Assembly (NCBI GenBank): GCA_936440205.1
Contig: OW387133.1
Coordinates: 70,432,374-70,496,373 of the forward strand
From: Lepidonotus clava
Taxonomy: Eukaryota > Annelida > Polychaeta > Phyllodocida > Polynoidae
DNA length: 64,000 nucleotides
Direction of reading: 5' to 3'
In this document: positions 52,710 to 63,827 of the stretch, piece by piece
How the letters are laid out: every line of letters begins with the position of its first letter
How positions within the stretch are numbered: position 1 is the stretch's first letter
Translations under genes and position numbers: made by a program
Notes under the pieces: generated by a model
Databases searched by the model: none
What the model was told of the DNA's origin: nothing
What the model saw: only the letters and a program-made list of their open reading frames with translations

Positions 52710-53584
52710 AGAACTTCGTTGCTCGACATTTGATCACCCGTATTACGTCTAACCTACGACTTACCCAGTCACCCAATCTGTGATCTTGTTGACAACATGC
52801 TTCAATAAGGATGGAACGTCACACTGCCTAGTCACTTTAACCTACACATTCACATTGGATTTTGGTCAACCAGCTCTTTATGTTCTACCATATGCCTGAG
52901 TAGTGCGTGCATGCCACGCCCTTAGCCAAAAGATCCTGTGTGGACACTGTGTAACTCAACCCTACATACGGCCTGATGAGGTGTTTACCGAAACCGTGCA
53001 CACCACCTGATGACCCCCCTTCTCCACTTTTAACCCGGACTGTGTAAGGCGGGTTTGGGGTTGCAAAGTCATCTTTGCTGGTCAAAACTTAATAAGATAC
53101 CGGCTAGTAGCCCTTCATATGCTTCCTCATCAGTGGACCGTGTAGGACACTTTGAGGCTAGCCCACTAACAAAACGTATCAGATATCTTAAGAGGATCAC
53201 CCGGACCGTGTAGGACGGGTACCTCTACCTTCTCTATCAATCTAGGTCATTACACCGTAAATGGGATAGGTGGTTTAGGGAAGAATTAAGTAAGCCGTTT
53301 TACTACCGACTCCTGTAGCAGAGTGGCCCCTGCCGCCGCTACAACATTTTGAGACTGCCCTGTGTGGCCCCTGCCACCGGCCTTCTCCACCTCAAACCCC
53401 CACCACCCCAAATCCCAATATCCCCTACCAACCCCAGAAGTTGGCGGGAACAGACATGAATATTCATGACACATGACCTACATTGACCAATCAGGTGAGC
53501 CGCTAGGCAGAGTGCAGTGTTGAACAGTGGGGAGTCCCCCACTACACGGTTGCCGTTCAAGGAGAGAGGACCTTCGTTTTTCAC
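52710..53584 (+). other. 3' region of the Penelope-like element with imperfect repeats
   Basis: No frame. Several related segments centred on CCGGACTGTGTAAGG or GGACCGTGTAGGAC lie at about 53034, 53139 and 53211. A hammerhead-like core (CTGATGAG...CGAAA) lies at 52973-52993. Repeated ends and ribozyme motifs are known in this element class. Confidence 0.45.
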
Positions 53585-53942
53585 TCAGTTTTGTTGGCGG
53601 TGTACCTTAACCATGTACTGGGGTACCAAACTCAAAGGTGCAGCGACACGACCGGGAATGCATCCAGCTGACATTCCCTTACCCGAGACACTGGTAGTAT
53701 CTAAGAAACTAGCCAGGTTGATGATGGGTACGTCTAAATCGCTCACCAGGACCAGACTCTTGAAATACTCGTGTGGACTGGCAACACCAATACCGGCAAA
53801 CGTTCCACGGTTGGTGGACGCTGGGTGGACGGACCTGGGGGCCCCGGAACCTCGTTCGAGACCTCTACCGGCTCCGGCCATAGATGGCGACCAATCAAGC
53901 CGAGCGGGAACGGGCGCTGTTTACGAAGCGCTAATACCGTAA

Positions 53943-56900
53943 ACAAAACACATAATTGAACAGCCACCATTATTATGCGACATTGAGAATTGTAATGTAT
54001 CTAGTGTTCGTTAAATTAACGTGTGAACAAAAGGTTGCGACAAAGTAGTCACGCCGCAAATATAAAGTGTACATACTGTGGACAATCCTTCTCATCGAAA
54101 TCAAGAGGAAGTGGTAGCTCTTTGATAAACAGGAGGGATCAACAGACTCCTCTAAATAAACAAATGAAAACTTTGTGAGTTTAAATGACTTACCTAACTT
54201 CTGCATCCAGGAAGAAAACTTTGTTTGAACCCTATACATTGTCTTTCTGCATATTGCCTTATGTGCAACGTAGAAGGTTGAAGAGGGAAATCCGCATTGC
54301 AATGTGTTTGGTATTGTGTTTGTTAAACGACGGTTAAGACAGTGCAAGAGTTATGAACAAGACTTACCGCACGTGAGGAGATGGAATCTGCCCTCGCGAT
54401 GTAAATGGCACCTTACCGTATGTGACAATACCTATACTACACTCAACAAACATTGAGAAGTGAGTTTGAACTGAACTAAAAGAAAACCACAGGATTATCA
54501 GCAAAGGACAATTATGAATTATCAACAGGGTTACATTACTATTGTTGAAATGTCTTTTGGTACACATTTGTTCACGATGCAGGGTAAGTGCTTTTATTGC
54601 TGAGATGGATTGACGACGCCATAATAGGATAATTATCTAATAACCCTTATTCTAACACCGTGGCAATGACTTGCCAAAATACATATTGAGGGGTTAGTAA
54701 AATAACGAGCGGTGCGCTCTTGAGTAGGCCAGGTCTACACGTATCTATAGACCTCACAGGGTAAGTTTCATATTACACGACTGTGCTCGGCTTAGTGTAA
54801 TACTCTAAATTCTACTTCTAAAGTATGTGTCCTACACTGCTACTTTTAGGGGGAAGACCGCCTTCTAGTAATACAACTAGAGGGTATGCGGTATATCTTC
54901 TACTGAAGTGTACGTCATGTTACCGCACCCCGTACGGTCAGTGACACCTTTTTGGAGCACATCTTCTCAAAGAATTCTGTCGCGTCAAATCCGTGACTTA
55001 TGCTGGGGATGGTACCTTTACCTTAGCTAATTCGAGTTCCATACATGGGAAGTATAAGCAAGAGGCTCCGTATTATGCTGAACCAGCATAATAATACTAA
55101 AACATTTGTTCAGAATGTAGGCGTCATCCATCTTTTTTGTCCCCATTGTGATACCTCATGGGAGAAACGGTGCTATGAAATGGTTATGGTATCGCCAAAA
55201 TCATCTCCTCATTTTGTGACGGGACATTACGGGTTGTTTTAACACTCACCGAAAGTAACTCCTGCAGATGCTGGATATGATTGCTTTTTGATTTGTCGCA
55301 TGCAAAGTGGTTACATGTGTTCACACAGGCACCTGTGAAAAGACCCTGACGTGAGTAGAGTTGGAGTCGAAATTATGATGTTATTTCTGTGTCGAAAGTT
55401 TACCATTGGGTATTCGACCCAGGTAAAATAATAGAAATTATAGAATTTAGTGAGTAGCCACTCGGTTCACAAGGTGCTGATCGGGTTTTGCTGACTATAC
55501 ATAATTTATGTAATTATGGAATCTATAATTTCGCAAAAACCTGCTAAAAGGGGCAAAGAACCTCAATTAGTTGGCTCTACTGATTATGCTAAATAAGGCA
55601 GAAGGTAGAAAAATATTTCGGGAGCAGGATTGCTCCGAACACAATAATCAAGGGTTGGAAAAACATCTATGTGAAGCTCATCAGCAGGCTGTGAACTGAG
55701 TGAGTGAACAATTAGGATGTTAAGTGGTAGCGAAGGAAGCCTTCCTACCACACCTAGTCAACGCACGACGATGCGAGTCAGCTTTGGTGGACGCTCTCGG
55801 AAGTTGGGGTCCGTTATGCGCCACACCATCTATAATTCTTCCTAGGGGAGGTCTCTCGCCGTAAAATAGTATTCTTCAAAACTATGGGCGGGAGCCTCAA
55901 AGCAAAGGGGGGAAGGGTATATTTCAGTTGTTGATGGAGGTCAGTTGCTGGAATGGCTCTAAAAAACTATGTTTCATGTTGCATGTTGTGTTAAAAACAA
56001 ATGTTTCATGTTGCATGTTGTGTTGAAAAACAATTGTGTTATTGGAAAAGCAAGTCTGAAAGATCTTTATTTCATGGTTTGTACTTACCTCTCTCATATT
56101 GACCAACCTGTTTTGTGGGGTGGATCCTTGTTTCTCGATTCACACTTACCGCTTTCATTGGTCAACCGGATGGTAGGTGAACCGTGATATTGTGGTAATA
56201 GTGCAGATTCTTCCGTTTAAATGGTAATTGCATGATGAATCCTATAAGGGAAAAGAAAGATAGGCTGGTGAAGGTATGGCGCTAGTCTTCTTCTACTCTT
56301 ATCATCTCAAAAAGCCATGGTAACAGGTCGACTCTTAGGGACCTGGGGCCAAAATATTGTTACAGTAAGGCTTCTGTACAAAACTCATCATCATTCTTTG
56401 CAAAAACTTACCATAAACACACCTTTTGTGACGGCTGAGTCCAGAACGGTGCGTGAGCGATGTTCTTAATATCGGCATTGTTGTTTTGAACATCTTAACT
56501 TACCTTAAAACCATTGCTGGGCGAGCAGATGCTGCATCAAAGCCCCGCGACCCAGAGTTGCTGATCGGGGTATTCCAAGTCAAAGCGCAAATATGTCCAT
56601 GCCACGAACTGTGTGTTTGTGACGCGTAGGGGCGTCCAAATATCTCACTGTCACTGCTTATGTCCCATTGGGATAAAAGACATGTGCCTGACTTTGGAAA
56701 GGTGTCCTATAGAAATTCTATCTGAAGGTGTAGTAAAACCGCGGAAGCTCTCTCTCACTGTTAAAACTTGCTATATTGTAATATGTTGTAGGTGCTGTTC
56801 CGGTGTGGGACAGTACATATAACGAAAAAACCTATGTGAAAACCTATAATGGTTTGTCGTCATCTCATTAGACTGGTCCATCTTGGAATTCATGTCCACC

Positions 56901-58964
56901 CCGTCACTCTCTTGCAAAGTAAGATTTGCAGTAACATATATGTCCTACATATGTGATGTTGAGGTCACTGATACACATGCTTCTTGTGTTCTCTTCCACC
57001 TATTGTCATTCATTCTAAGCAAAAGCTGTCACCTGTAGACCTAATACTACGTCTACATCACCAACTCTTACTTCTAATGACTCTTGTCTTAGGAGATCTG
57101 GGAGGGGGGAGTTCTCAATGGTAGGTAGTGAGTGGTTAGTACTCCGTGCCGCACCTTGAAACGGCCTTGCATCGCATGGACCGACTCTTACCTTGATATC
57201 CTCCATTGGTAGCTTGACATGATCTGCGCCATTTGGTGAATATGTCCTTGACATGTGGTGATATTTCTATAGCTGTGTCGCTTGTTTCCAAAAGGAACAC
57301 GTCCTGTACTTCGTCTTAAAACTTGTCTGGCCCCGTTGATGCTTGAGCCGTTTGGTTCTTCACAATGGTAGTCGGAGCAATGCTTCTTGACTGAACAAGT
57401 GATCCATTGACGGAATTTCCTTGAGGATATGACAGAGGTGCTGTTGTTGTCATGCAAAAAGAGATCATTTCCGATGCTGGCGACCTGACCGTCCATTTGG
57501 GCTCTATACCAGTTATTGTCTATCGGGAAGAAGTCTTACAGTCAGTTGACTGCCTGGTTCCAAACATGTTGGGTCCCACTTCTTGGTAGATAAGGGTTGT
57601 CTGACTTACTTACCTAAAAAACTCCAGGTTTGGGCATTGGATGTGATTTAGTCCTAAATCATGGGGAGCTTCATCAGAGGGTTAGTGCTCGGAATCGAGA
57701 CAATGTGGGTCAGAAATCCTCCCCTGTCACTTTCCACTTTTGACTCGACCACTAAAATGTGGGAGTTCACCAAACACTTCAGTCTTTTCATACCTCTTGA
57801 TCATCCTCATCAATGTTTCGAAGCGAAGTGTTCTTGCCTAGTCGAATGGCATATCCCATGGTCATTAGTCAATTGTAATGGAATGACAGGTCTATCTCTT
57901 TTTCTCTTCTGGTGAGAACGTCTTGTCTGTTTCTCACCATAGGGATTAGAGTAATGCCCTTTGGACGAATACTATTCTGTTGACGGGATTCCTTGAAAGT
58001 GGTGGAATAATCAATCTTGAACTTTGCACGCTATAGAGTATACGAGACGGTAACTTTTGCAGTCCGCTAGTTATCCTGTTAATCATGTGTTGTCATGATA
58101 ATCCTTGCCTGTATGCGTTGTGAGTTCTTTCCCAGTCGTTTTGGAGACGATACACTAGTCCTTCTGTTCACTTTTGCCTGTTGAATTGGAAAAAATACTG
58201 CCTTCTCTGTTCATTGGCAAGGTTTTGAAAACTGTGCATGTAATTTGTGTGCTATGTTGTGGTGCAACGAATTGCAAATGTATTAGACTAGGTTACATAC
58301 TAGTCATTCCTAATCGTTTCGAGTGCGGGAAAAAGGAACGAAAAACTAAGAAAAACAACTATGAGTAATGAGAGTCGTAAAGACTTAGCTCATGTCGACC
58401 TATTTTGATTGTAAATGAGACCTATCAAATGTGGTGAGACTAAGTTGTTAAACAAGTCCGAACAACTAAAACTGCACGAGCTGAATGCTTAGCTTTGTTG
58501 GAAATGAAAGGACAAATTCCATGTTAATACATATGGATCACCTCTTTATTAGACCTTCGCCGACCTGTCAACTGGATATGTGAATTCTTTTGCATTGGTA
58601 ACGCTGGTGAATTATTAATACTGGTCTTTAGAGGTAGACAATTGAGTACTCTTACAAGGTACATTGTATTGATGTCGCTGGTACTATTGCATATGAGCGA
58701 ACTGCTGGTTGACTAATTGAGTACTGTAAAATGGGAAGATCCTCAGCTTTAAAATTGGTTAAGTTAATTATAACTACATATCTCGATGTATGATGGATAC
58801 CATTGTAAACAAACTGAAACATCTTACTGTATGCTGGATACCATTGTACACGAAGATTCTAAAAAAATTATTATTAAAATTTAGTGACAAGGTAACTCAA
58901 AGTTATGACACTAATCAAGGATCGATTACCACCATATCTATCCTCGAACTTAGCCGCCGTCGAT
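53943..58964. other. Long 3' region of copy B, no gene on its own strand
   Basis: Five kilobases between env and the 3' LTR with no convincing frame on the plus strand. At least nine minus-strand splice-donor-like sites are visible as CTTACC/ACTTACC on the plus strand, near 54192, 54366, 54415, 56087, 56147, 56410, 56502, 57191 and 57612. The neighbouring donors at 56087 and 56147 sit in duplicated modules. A two-copy 35-bp tandem repeat (TGTTTCATGTTGCATGTTGT) is at about 55971-56035. The layout parallels copy A. Confidence 0.4.
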
Positions 58965-59501
58965 TGTACTGACGCGGGTGGCCAGTCCATGTTTGGGCAG
59001 CATAACGTGAGCTTAGAAGCGCACGTGTAAGCCAATGTTTCACTTTGACAGTAGTGAAATGAGGGAGGAGTTAAGGTGTGACGTACCACCATATAATAAT
59101 GTGTTCCGCTCTTAGCTAGCCAGAGTAGCTGCAAGCACCGTGTGAGTAAACATCCTGTGAAGGTTGGACCTTTAATCTGCAGTCTAGGTTCTGGAGAGAG
59201 GCAAATAGAAATTGTGTTAGAGCGCGGAGCGTTGACTGAATGTGTTTGAGGGAACTCTAACCTCGGAACTGATCATGGTCAATCGAGTTCTTGTCACAGA
59301 ACGACTAGACATTGGATAATAAACAACAAATCCTTTCACAACGAGTGTTCACGTCTTACATGATGAGGGAACTATAATTATGTATTGGACGACCGCAGTC
59401 GACGAGGAGAGAGACTGCGAATGGAGCTAGCTATTATCTATACAACGAAACATCACAAACACGCATTAACTTTAAATGGATAATTAAACCTCTATAGTTC
59501 A
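58965..59501 (+). repeat. 3' LTR of copy B
   Basis: A 537-bp direct repeat of 37583-38119 with about one difference. AATAAA at 59318-59323. The bases before it read AGCCGCCGTCGAT rather than a polypurine tract. Confidence 0.88.
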
Positions 59502-59505
59502 AAAA

Positions 59506-59849
59506 TGCACATAATTTAGCCATTTTCATGCTAATTCAAGATGGCCGCCAATAAGATTACACATTTTATAGTTTTGATCCTTATTTTTAAAAATTGTTTT
59601 AGTTTTGATATTTAGATCATTTTAAAAAGTGCACAACCATTCAGTGAATTGACATCAATCATATTTGTAAATATTTGTCTGCCCTGATTTGTATTTTCAG
59701 TATTTTTATAGGTTTTGTTTTCATATTGTATTATGAAAAGCTGTAATTAATTGTTATTTCACTATTTTTGGAGCATGACATATCTATCATCCTGTTTACA
59801 TGAGGCACTTGAAAATTATTCATAATTATACAAATGTGTTATCAAATTT
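59506..59849. other. AT-rich spacer between copy B and the second Penelope-like element
   Basis: No gene seen. It may include the continuation of the TTAA element cut at 37583; a TGGCCGCC-containing segment near 59533 resembles GGGCGGCCATC in the TTAA MITE at about 61982, but this is weak. Confidence 0.35.
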
Positions 59850-62632
59850 CAGAGCGTACTTCTAAATATCTTGTCTTAGAACAACCGAGAACGCTGAAAT
59901 TATATTTACTTCCCAAAATACATAAGAATAAAATACCACCTCCTGGTAGACCGATAGTCTCAGCTAATGACTCTCCGACCGAACGTATTTCTCAATTTGT
60001 AGATCACTTTATACAACCTTTAGTACCTACCCTACCTTCTTACGTAAGGGATAGCGGGCATTTAATAAATATTCTAAAGGGTTTGTCATTACCAGACGGC
60101 TCAATTCTAGCAACCTTGGATGTAACGAGTCTCTATACTAACATCCCAAATGATGAGGGCATCAAGGTGGTCGCTAGATATCTCTTTAGAGCACGGGAAC
60201 CATCCCTCAACCCCACTAACTCCTCGATTTGCAAACTACTCGAAATGGTACTCACATTAAACAACTTTGATTTTGATAATAAACATTATCTTCAAATAGG
60301 AGGCACTGCGATGGGCACTAAACTCGCTCCCTCATTCGCCAATCTCTTTATGGGATCGTTTGAGGATAAATATGTTTATTCATATAAATTAAAGCCTCTT
60401 ATCTGGAAACGCTTCATTGATGATATTTTTTTCATCTGGACTTACGGCCAGGATTCATTAGATGCCTTTGTTGAACATCTAAACTCACAACATCATATCA
60501 TCAAATTTACCGTGGAATCTTCTTCCACTGAAATAAATTTTCTTGATCTTACCGTCAAACGTTCATCGAGTGGCTCTATTTACACCACTCTTTATTGCAA
60601 ACCCACCGACAGCCACAACTATTTACTTTTCTCATCTGAACATCTGAGACATATCTTAAATGGCATCCCATATTCACAATGTTTACGATTACGGAGAATC
60701 TGCACTTTGGATTCAGATTTCATCCAGAATGCCCTGATGCTTAGCTCACATTTCATTAGACGCGGTTATCCTTAAAAGCTTGTTCAATCTTCTCTGAAAC
60801 GAGCCAAGAACATGGATCGTGACGTGCTTTTAAATAAGAACCTTTTGTCTGATCCAAATTCCAAATCAAAGGACAATGATCGTACATTTTATTGTATCAC
60901 CACTCACAACCCAAAAAATCCGCCTATCGCGGATATTGTTAGAGAACACTGGTCTTTACTGGGCCGATCTAAAACCACAAGACCCCTTATAGAGTCTAAA
61001 ATTGTCTTTGGTCTTAGACGCAACAAAAACTTAGGTGATTCGCTAGTACGGGCTTCCTTCCGAACTGAAATCAGAAAACCCGGCTTGTCTGGTCACCCCT
61101 GCAATAGACCGACAACTTGCCGATATTGTCCTCTAATGAACACTAAAAATTAAATTAAATCTCTTCATGATGGCCGATGGTTCACACCGCTGTACAACAT
61201 TAATTGTCAAAGCAGCAACTTAATTTATTTAATCCCTTGCAAACATTGCAAAATACATTATGTGGGCCAAACTAAGAATCGCTTATTAACACGATTCCAA
61301 GGTCATTTTCATGATATTCAACATAATCATGACACCACTGTGGCTCGGCACTTTAACCCTTTGCTGACGGTACAATATGGGGTTTTACCAAATAAAATGG
61401 GTGATAGCTTTTTCAGTATCAAATTGTAAGATTCAATGTCAGTATCACATGATAAAGTTATATGTCATTGGGTAGCCCATTATCATAGGATTTAGAAAAC
61501 TTATATTTTTCTTTTATTTTGGTTGCCATGGTAACCATAGAACGTTTTCAAGAGCAGTCCCTTTTCTGAAAAAGTCACTATTTTAAAGCCTATTTTCCTG
61601 AAAATTGCTAAAAATTAGAACAAATATTGATCATAGAGAAAAAATTCAAATTTAAAAGTTGCACCTTATGAAATATGCTATCATTTGGTAACACATTCTT
61701 TGGAATATCTGCATTCTTTGTGTACTTGCCTTGGAGAGAGTTATGGGGACATTATGGCCATAAAAACGTAAAATTTCCGTAATTTACAGTTAATTATGAT
61801 GACATACACTATCATAAACGAAAGAAATCGATTTCAACCTAATTGGATTATCAAATATGTAATGAAAATGATAACACAAAATGTTAAGGGCCTATTTAAG
61901 GGGTCTGGAGAATTATTACTCGAGAAATACTTTAGATAATCATATTAATTAATAAAACTCCCTAAAATAGTAGTTTTCATGGGCGGCCATCTAGAAAATG
62001 GCTCAAAATGGCTAATTTCTTGCTATTTACCTATCTGATATAATGAAATGAATATGGATTCAAGCTAAGGAAAACAAATGTAAAAATAATCAAAAATGCA
62101 AAGCTACAAAGGTATGATGGTGCTATACATATTTAAATCTATTTGTCTGAAAAAAACGGAAATCTGAGTTTTAAAAAAGCCATTTAAACCTTAATTATAG
62201 GAATATTTTAGGGGTGAATTATGGGGCCCTCATGATTGAGGTACTGAAATTGCTGAGGGTACCCTTCTTTGAGACCTCACAAAATTAATATGAAGGCATC
62301 AATGGATACAAAATACCATCTGCTAGCAGTATCATCACATCTGATATACAAATTTCAAAAGAAAATATTGTGCTATGGAAATTATGGATACAATGGCTTA
62401 AACAGTGACCATCGATCATATATGATCGATTTCCTATGGAGCCGTCACTAAAGGGTTAATGTTTGCCCGGCCGGAAACCCAGGTTTAACTCAAGGGTTTC
62501 AGATCTCAGTCTTATCGTTCATATGCACACCCCCGGGGTCCGTGATAGCTCAACTAGAACGGGATAAAGAGGAAAAACGCTGGATGCAAAGATTATCATC
62601 CATAGTCCCTCTGGGTCTCAACCTAATGGATT
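59850..62632 (+). mobile_element. Second Penelope-like element, 5'-truncated
   Basis: Begins inside the reverse transcriptase region (EQPRTLKLYLLPKIHKNK). It continues through LDVTSLYTNIPND, GTAMGTKLAPSFANLFM and the catalytic FIDDIF, then a Cys-containing linker (CNRPTTCRYC), then a GIY-YIG nuclease (LIYLIPCKHCKIHYVGQTK) at about 61217. Two in-frame stops (60773-60775 and 61151-61153) interrupt it. The nuclease region is also split by a TTAA MITE at 61357-62455. Coding sequence resumes after the MITE and ends with VPLGLNLMD at 62632. It belongs to the same broad class as the element at 49049-53584 but a different family. The 5' part is missing. Confidence 0.82.
61357..62455. mobile_element. 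TTAA-flanked (piggyBac-like) MITE, 1.1 kb
   Basis: Exact TTAA duplications at 61353-61356 and 62456-62459 flank a non-coding AT-rich insert. Its ends are CCCTTTGCTGACGG and, inverted, CCCTTTAGTGACGG. The palindrome ATCGATCATATATGATCGAT lies at 62411-62430 near the right end. TTAA target sites and CCC-type termini are characteristic of the piggyBac superfamily. No transposase frame exists, so it would depend on a related autonomous copy. Confidence 0.7.
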
Positions 62633-62799
62633 AACCCGTGGTTACACTGTATGGTACCCTACCGTCCAAATACATGATGATATTATGACTTTATTACCAT
62701 AATTATGTCCACATAAAACATGCCATTTTTAAAAATAACACTGCTGCTTCTAGTACTTATATTGATAAAATCCATTTTGGTGCCGTCAGCAAAGGTTTA
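62633..62799. other. 3' end of the second Penelope-like element and flank
   Basis: AT-rich, no gene. Positions 62760-62803 resemble 2624-2666 (TTGATAAAATCCATTTTGG-like), so this is part of a dispersed repeat. Confidence 0.35.
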
Positions 62800-63471
62800 C
62801 AGGGGCGGATCCAGGAATTGTTTAGGGGGGGGGGCAAGATCTGACCAATGGGTAGTAGTATATAGGGGCAAAGTTTATGGACGGCGAAGCCGTCCAGGGT
62901 GAGGGTATGGGAGGGGTGTCCCCTCCCATTGGGGGGGTAGATCTATGGGGGGCCACCCCCAGGAAAATTTTGAAAAGATACCCTCTCAATCATGCAGTCT
63001 GAGGCATTCTGAGGGACTATAGCAACCTAAATGGATAACAAAAATTTCTTATGTTTTTATTTGCAATATCCATTTTCAGAGATTTTAGGTATATATGTGA
63101 GGCTAACCTTTGAGAAATTTTTGAGAAGTTACCCTCTCAATCATGCAGTCTAAGGCATTCTGAGGTACTATGGTGACCTAAAGGAATAACAAAAATTCCC
63201 CTGGGGGAGGGTATGGGAGGGGTGTCCCCTCCCATGGGGGGGTATGGGGGGCCACCCCGAGGTAAATTTTGAAAAGATACCCTCTCAATCATGCAGTCTG
63301 AGGCATTCTGAGGTACTATATAGCAACCTAAAGGGATGACCAAAATTTCCTTTTCCTTTCTCATCTCTCTTCCTCTTTCTTTCCCTTTTTTTTGTTGTTG
63401 TTGTTGTTGGGAGGGGGGGGGGGGCAAGGCCCGTCTGCCCCCCCCCCCCCCTCCCCCCCCCCGGATCCGCG
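62800..63471. mobile_element. G-rich short-TIR MITE with internal 150-bp tandem repeats
   Basis: Starts with CAGGGGCGGATCCAGG followed by a G run, and ends with runs of C then CCGGATCCGCGC. The shared inverted core is GCGGATCC-A/G-GG. Three internal units with a period near 150 bp start around 62972, 63121 and 63271, each containing CCCTCTCAATCATGCAGTCT. No coding capacity. Frames through it are low complexity. It resembles a very common class of G-rich-ended MITEs in invertebrates (recalled, not checked). Confidence 0.55.
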
Positions 63472-63827
63472 CATCGGTTAAGGCGCGAAGAACAAGATGC
63501 ATCCCTGGTGGTCAAATTCTCCATCAAAATTCTGTGTTTCCTTACTCACCCACAAGATGGCGCAGGCTGCAAAAATAAAAAAGTTTGTTCGCTATTTAGT
63601 ACTACAAATCGCGGGACATTGCTGCACCCTGGCGGCTACTCCACGAACTGTCACTGACTCGCCTCTACCAGCCACAAACGCCATTATACTCTACTACACC
63701 GCGCGGGACGCACGCTTGTGAACTTTTTACACTCACAGCAAACTCTTATAGTCCTAAATACCTTTTCCCTCTATTCATTTCTTTTGCATTATCTGGGGAA
63801 CGAAGTACCTGGAAGCGCATTTGAAAT
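63472..63827. other. Flank before the right-edge frame
   Basis: Mixed-composition sequence with short frames only; no supported gene. A Met-Ala-Gln-like start (CAAGATGGCGCAGG) near 63554 has a good initiation context but its frame is short. Confidence 0.35.

Larger units (their letters stand above)
49049..53584 (+). mobile_element. Penelope-like element with GIY-YIG endonuclease, inserted in env
   Basis: A 4536-bp insertion flanked by the 10-bp duplication TCAGTTTTGT (49039-49048 and 53585-53594). It encodes an N-terminal frame, a Penelope-type reverse transcriptase and a GIY-YIG nuclease, followed by about 870 bp of 3' sequence with imperfect repeats around GGACCGTGTAGGAC. Each frame has few interruptions, so the copy is fairly young. 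It must be younger than the arrival of copy B. A 5' truncation is possible, since coding sequence begins directly at the boundary. Confidence 0.85.
46661..53942 (+). pseudogene. env: Env region of copy B, broken and split by a Penelope-like element
   Basis: An env fossil related to copy A env over its full length. It keeps an N-terminal hydrophobic leader, the shared GIVLKPGKLMSTAD-like motif, a furin-like RSKR site, the FRVYEILSFPVPI segment, two hydrophobic segments and the long C-terminal tail (KLKGAATRPGMHP, KKLARLMM). The tail is separated from the rest by the Penelope-like insertion at 49049-53584. At least one further break is present. Confidence 0.82.
37583..59501 (+). mobile_element. 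Envelope-bearing Ty3/Gypsy element, copy B (broken)
   Basis: A plus-strand LTR element of 21.9 kb, including a 4.5-kb Penelope-like insertion. LTRs are 37583-38119 and 58965-59501, both 537 bp, with TSD AAAA at 37579-37582 and 59502-59505. Gag, pol and env regions are recognisably related to copy A but belong to a different family, and the LTR sequences are unrelated. The LTRs differ at only about one position, indicating recent insertion. Yet the coding regions carry roughly four to five breaks in addition to the Penelope-like insertion, so it is a dead copy. Confidence 0.88.

Noticed and set aside
53120-53145. Second hammerhead-like core on the minus strand (CTGATGAGGAAGC)
   Set aside because: The required GAAA box after stem II is missing.
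57661-57915. Plus-strand 84-codon frame in copy B 3' region
   Set aside because: Weak resemblance to decayed protease/polymerase words only; no motif holds up, neighbouring sequence is non-coding.
63137-63578. Frames through the G-rich MITE
   Set aside because: Low-complexity translations of G/C runs and the 150-bp tandem repeat.
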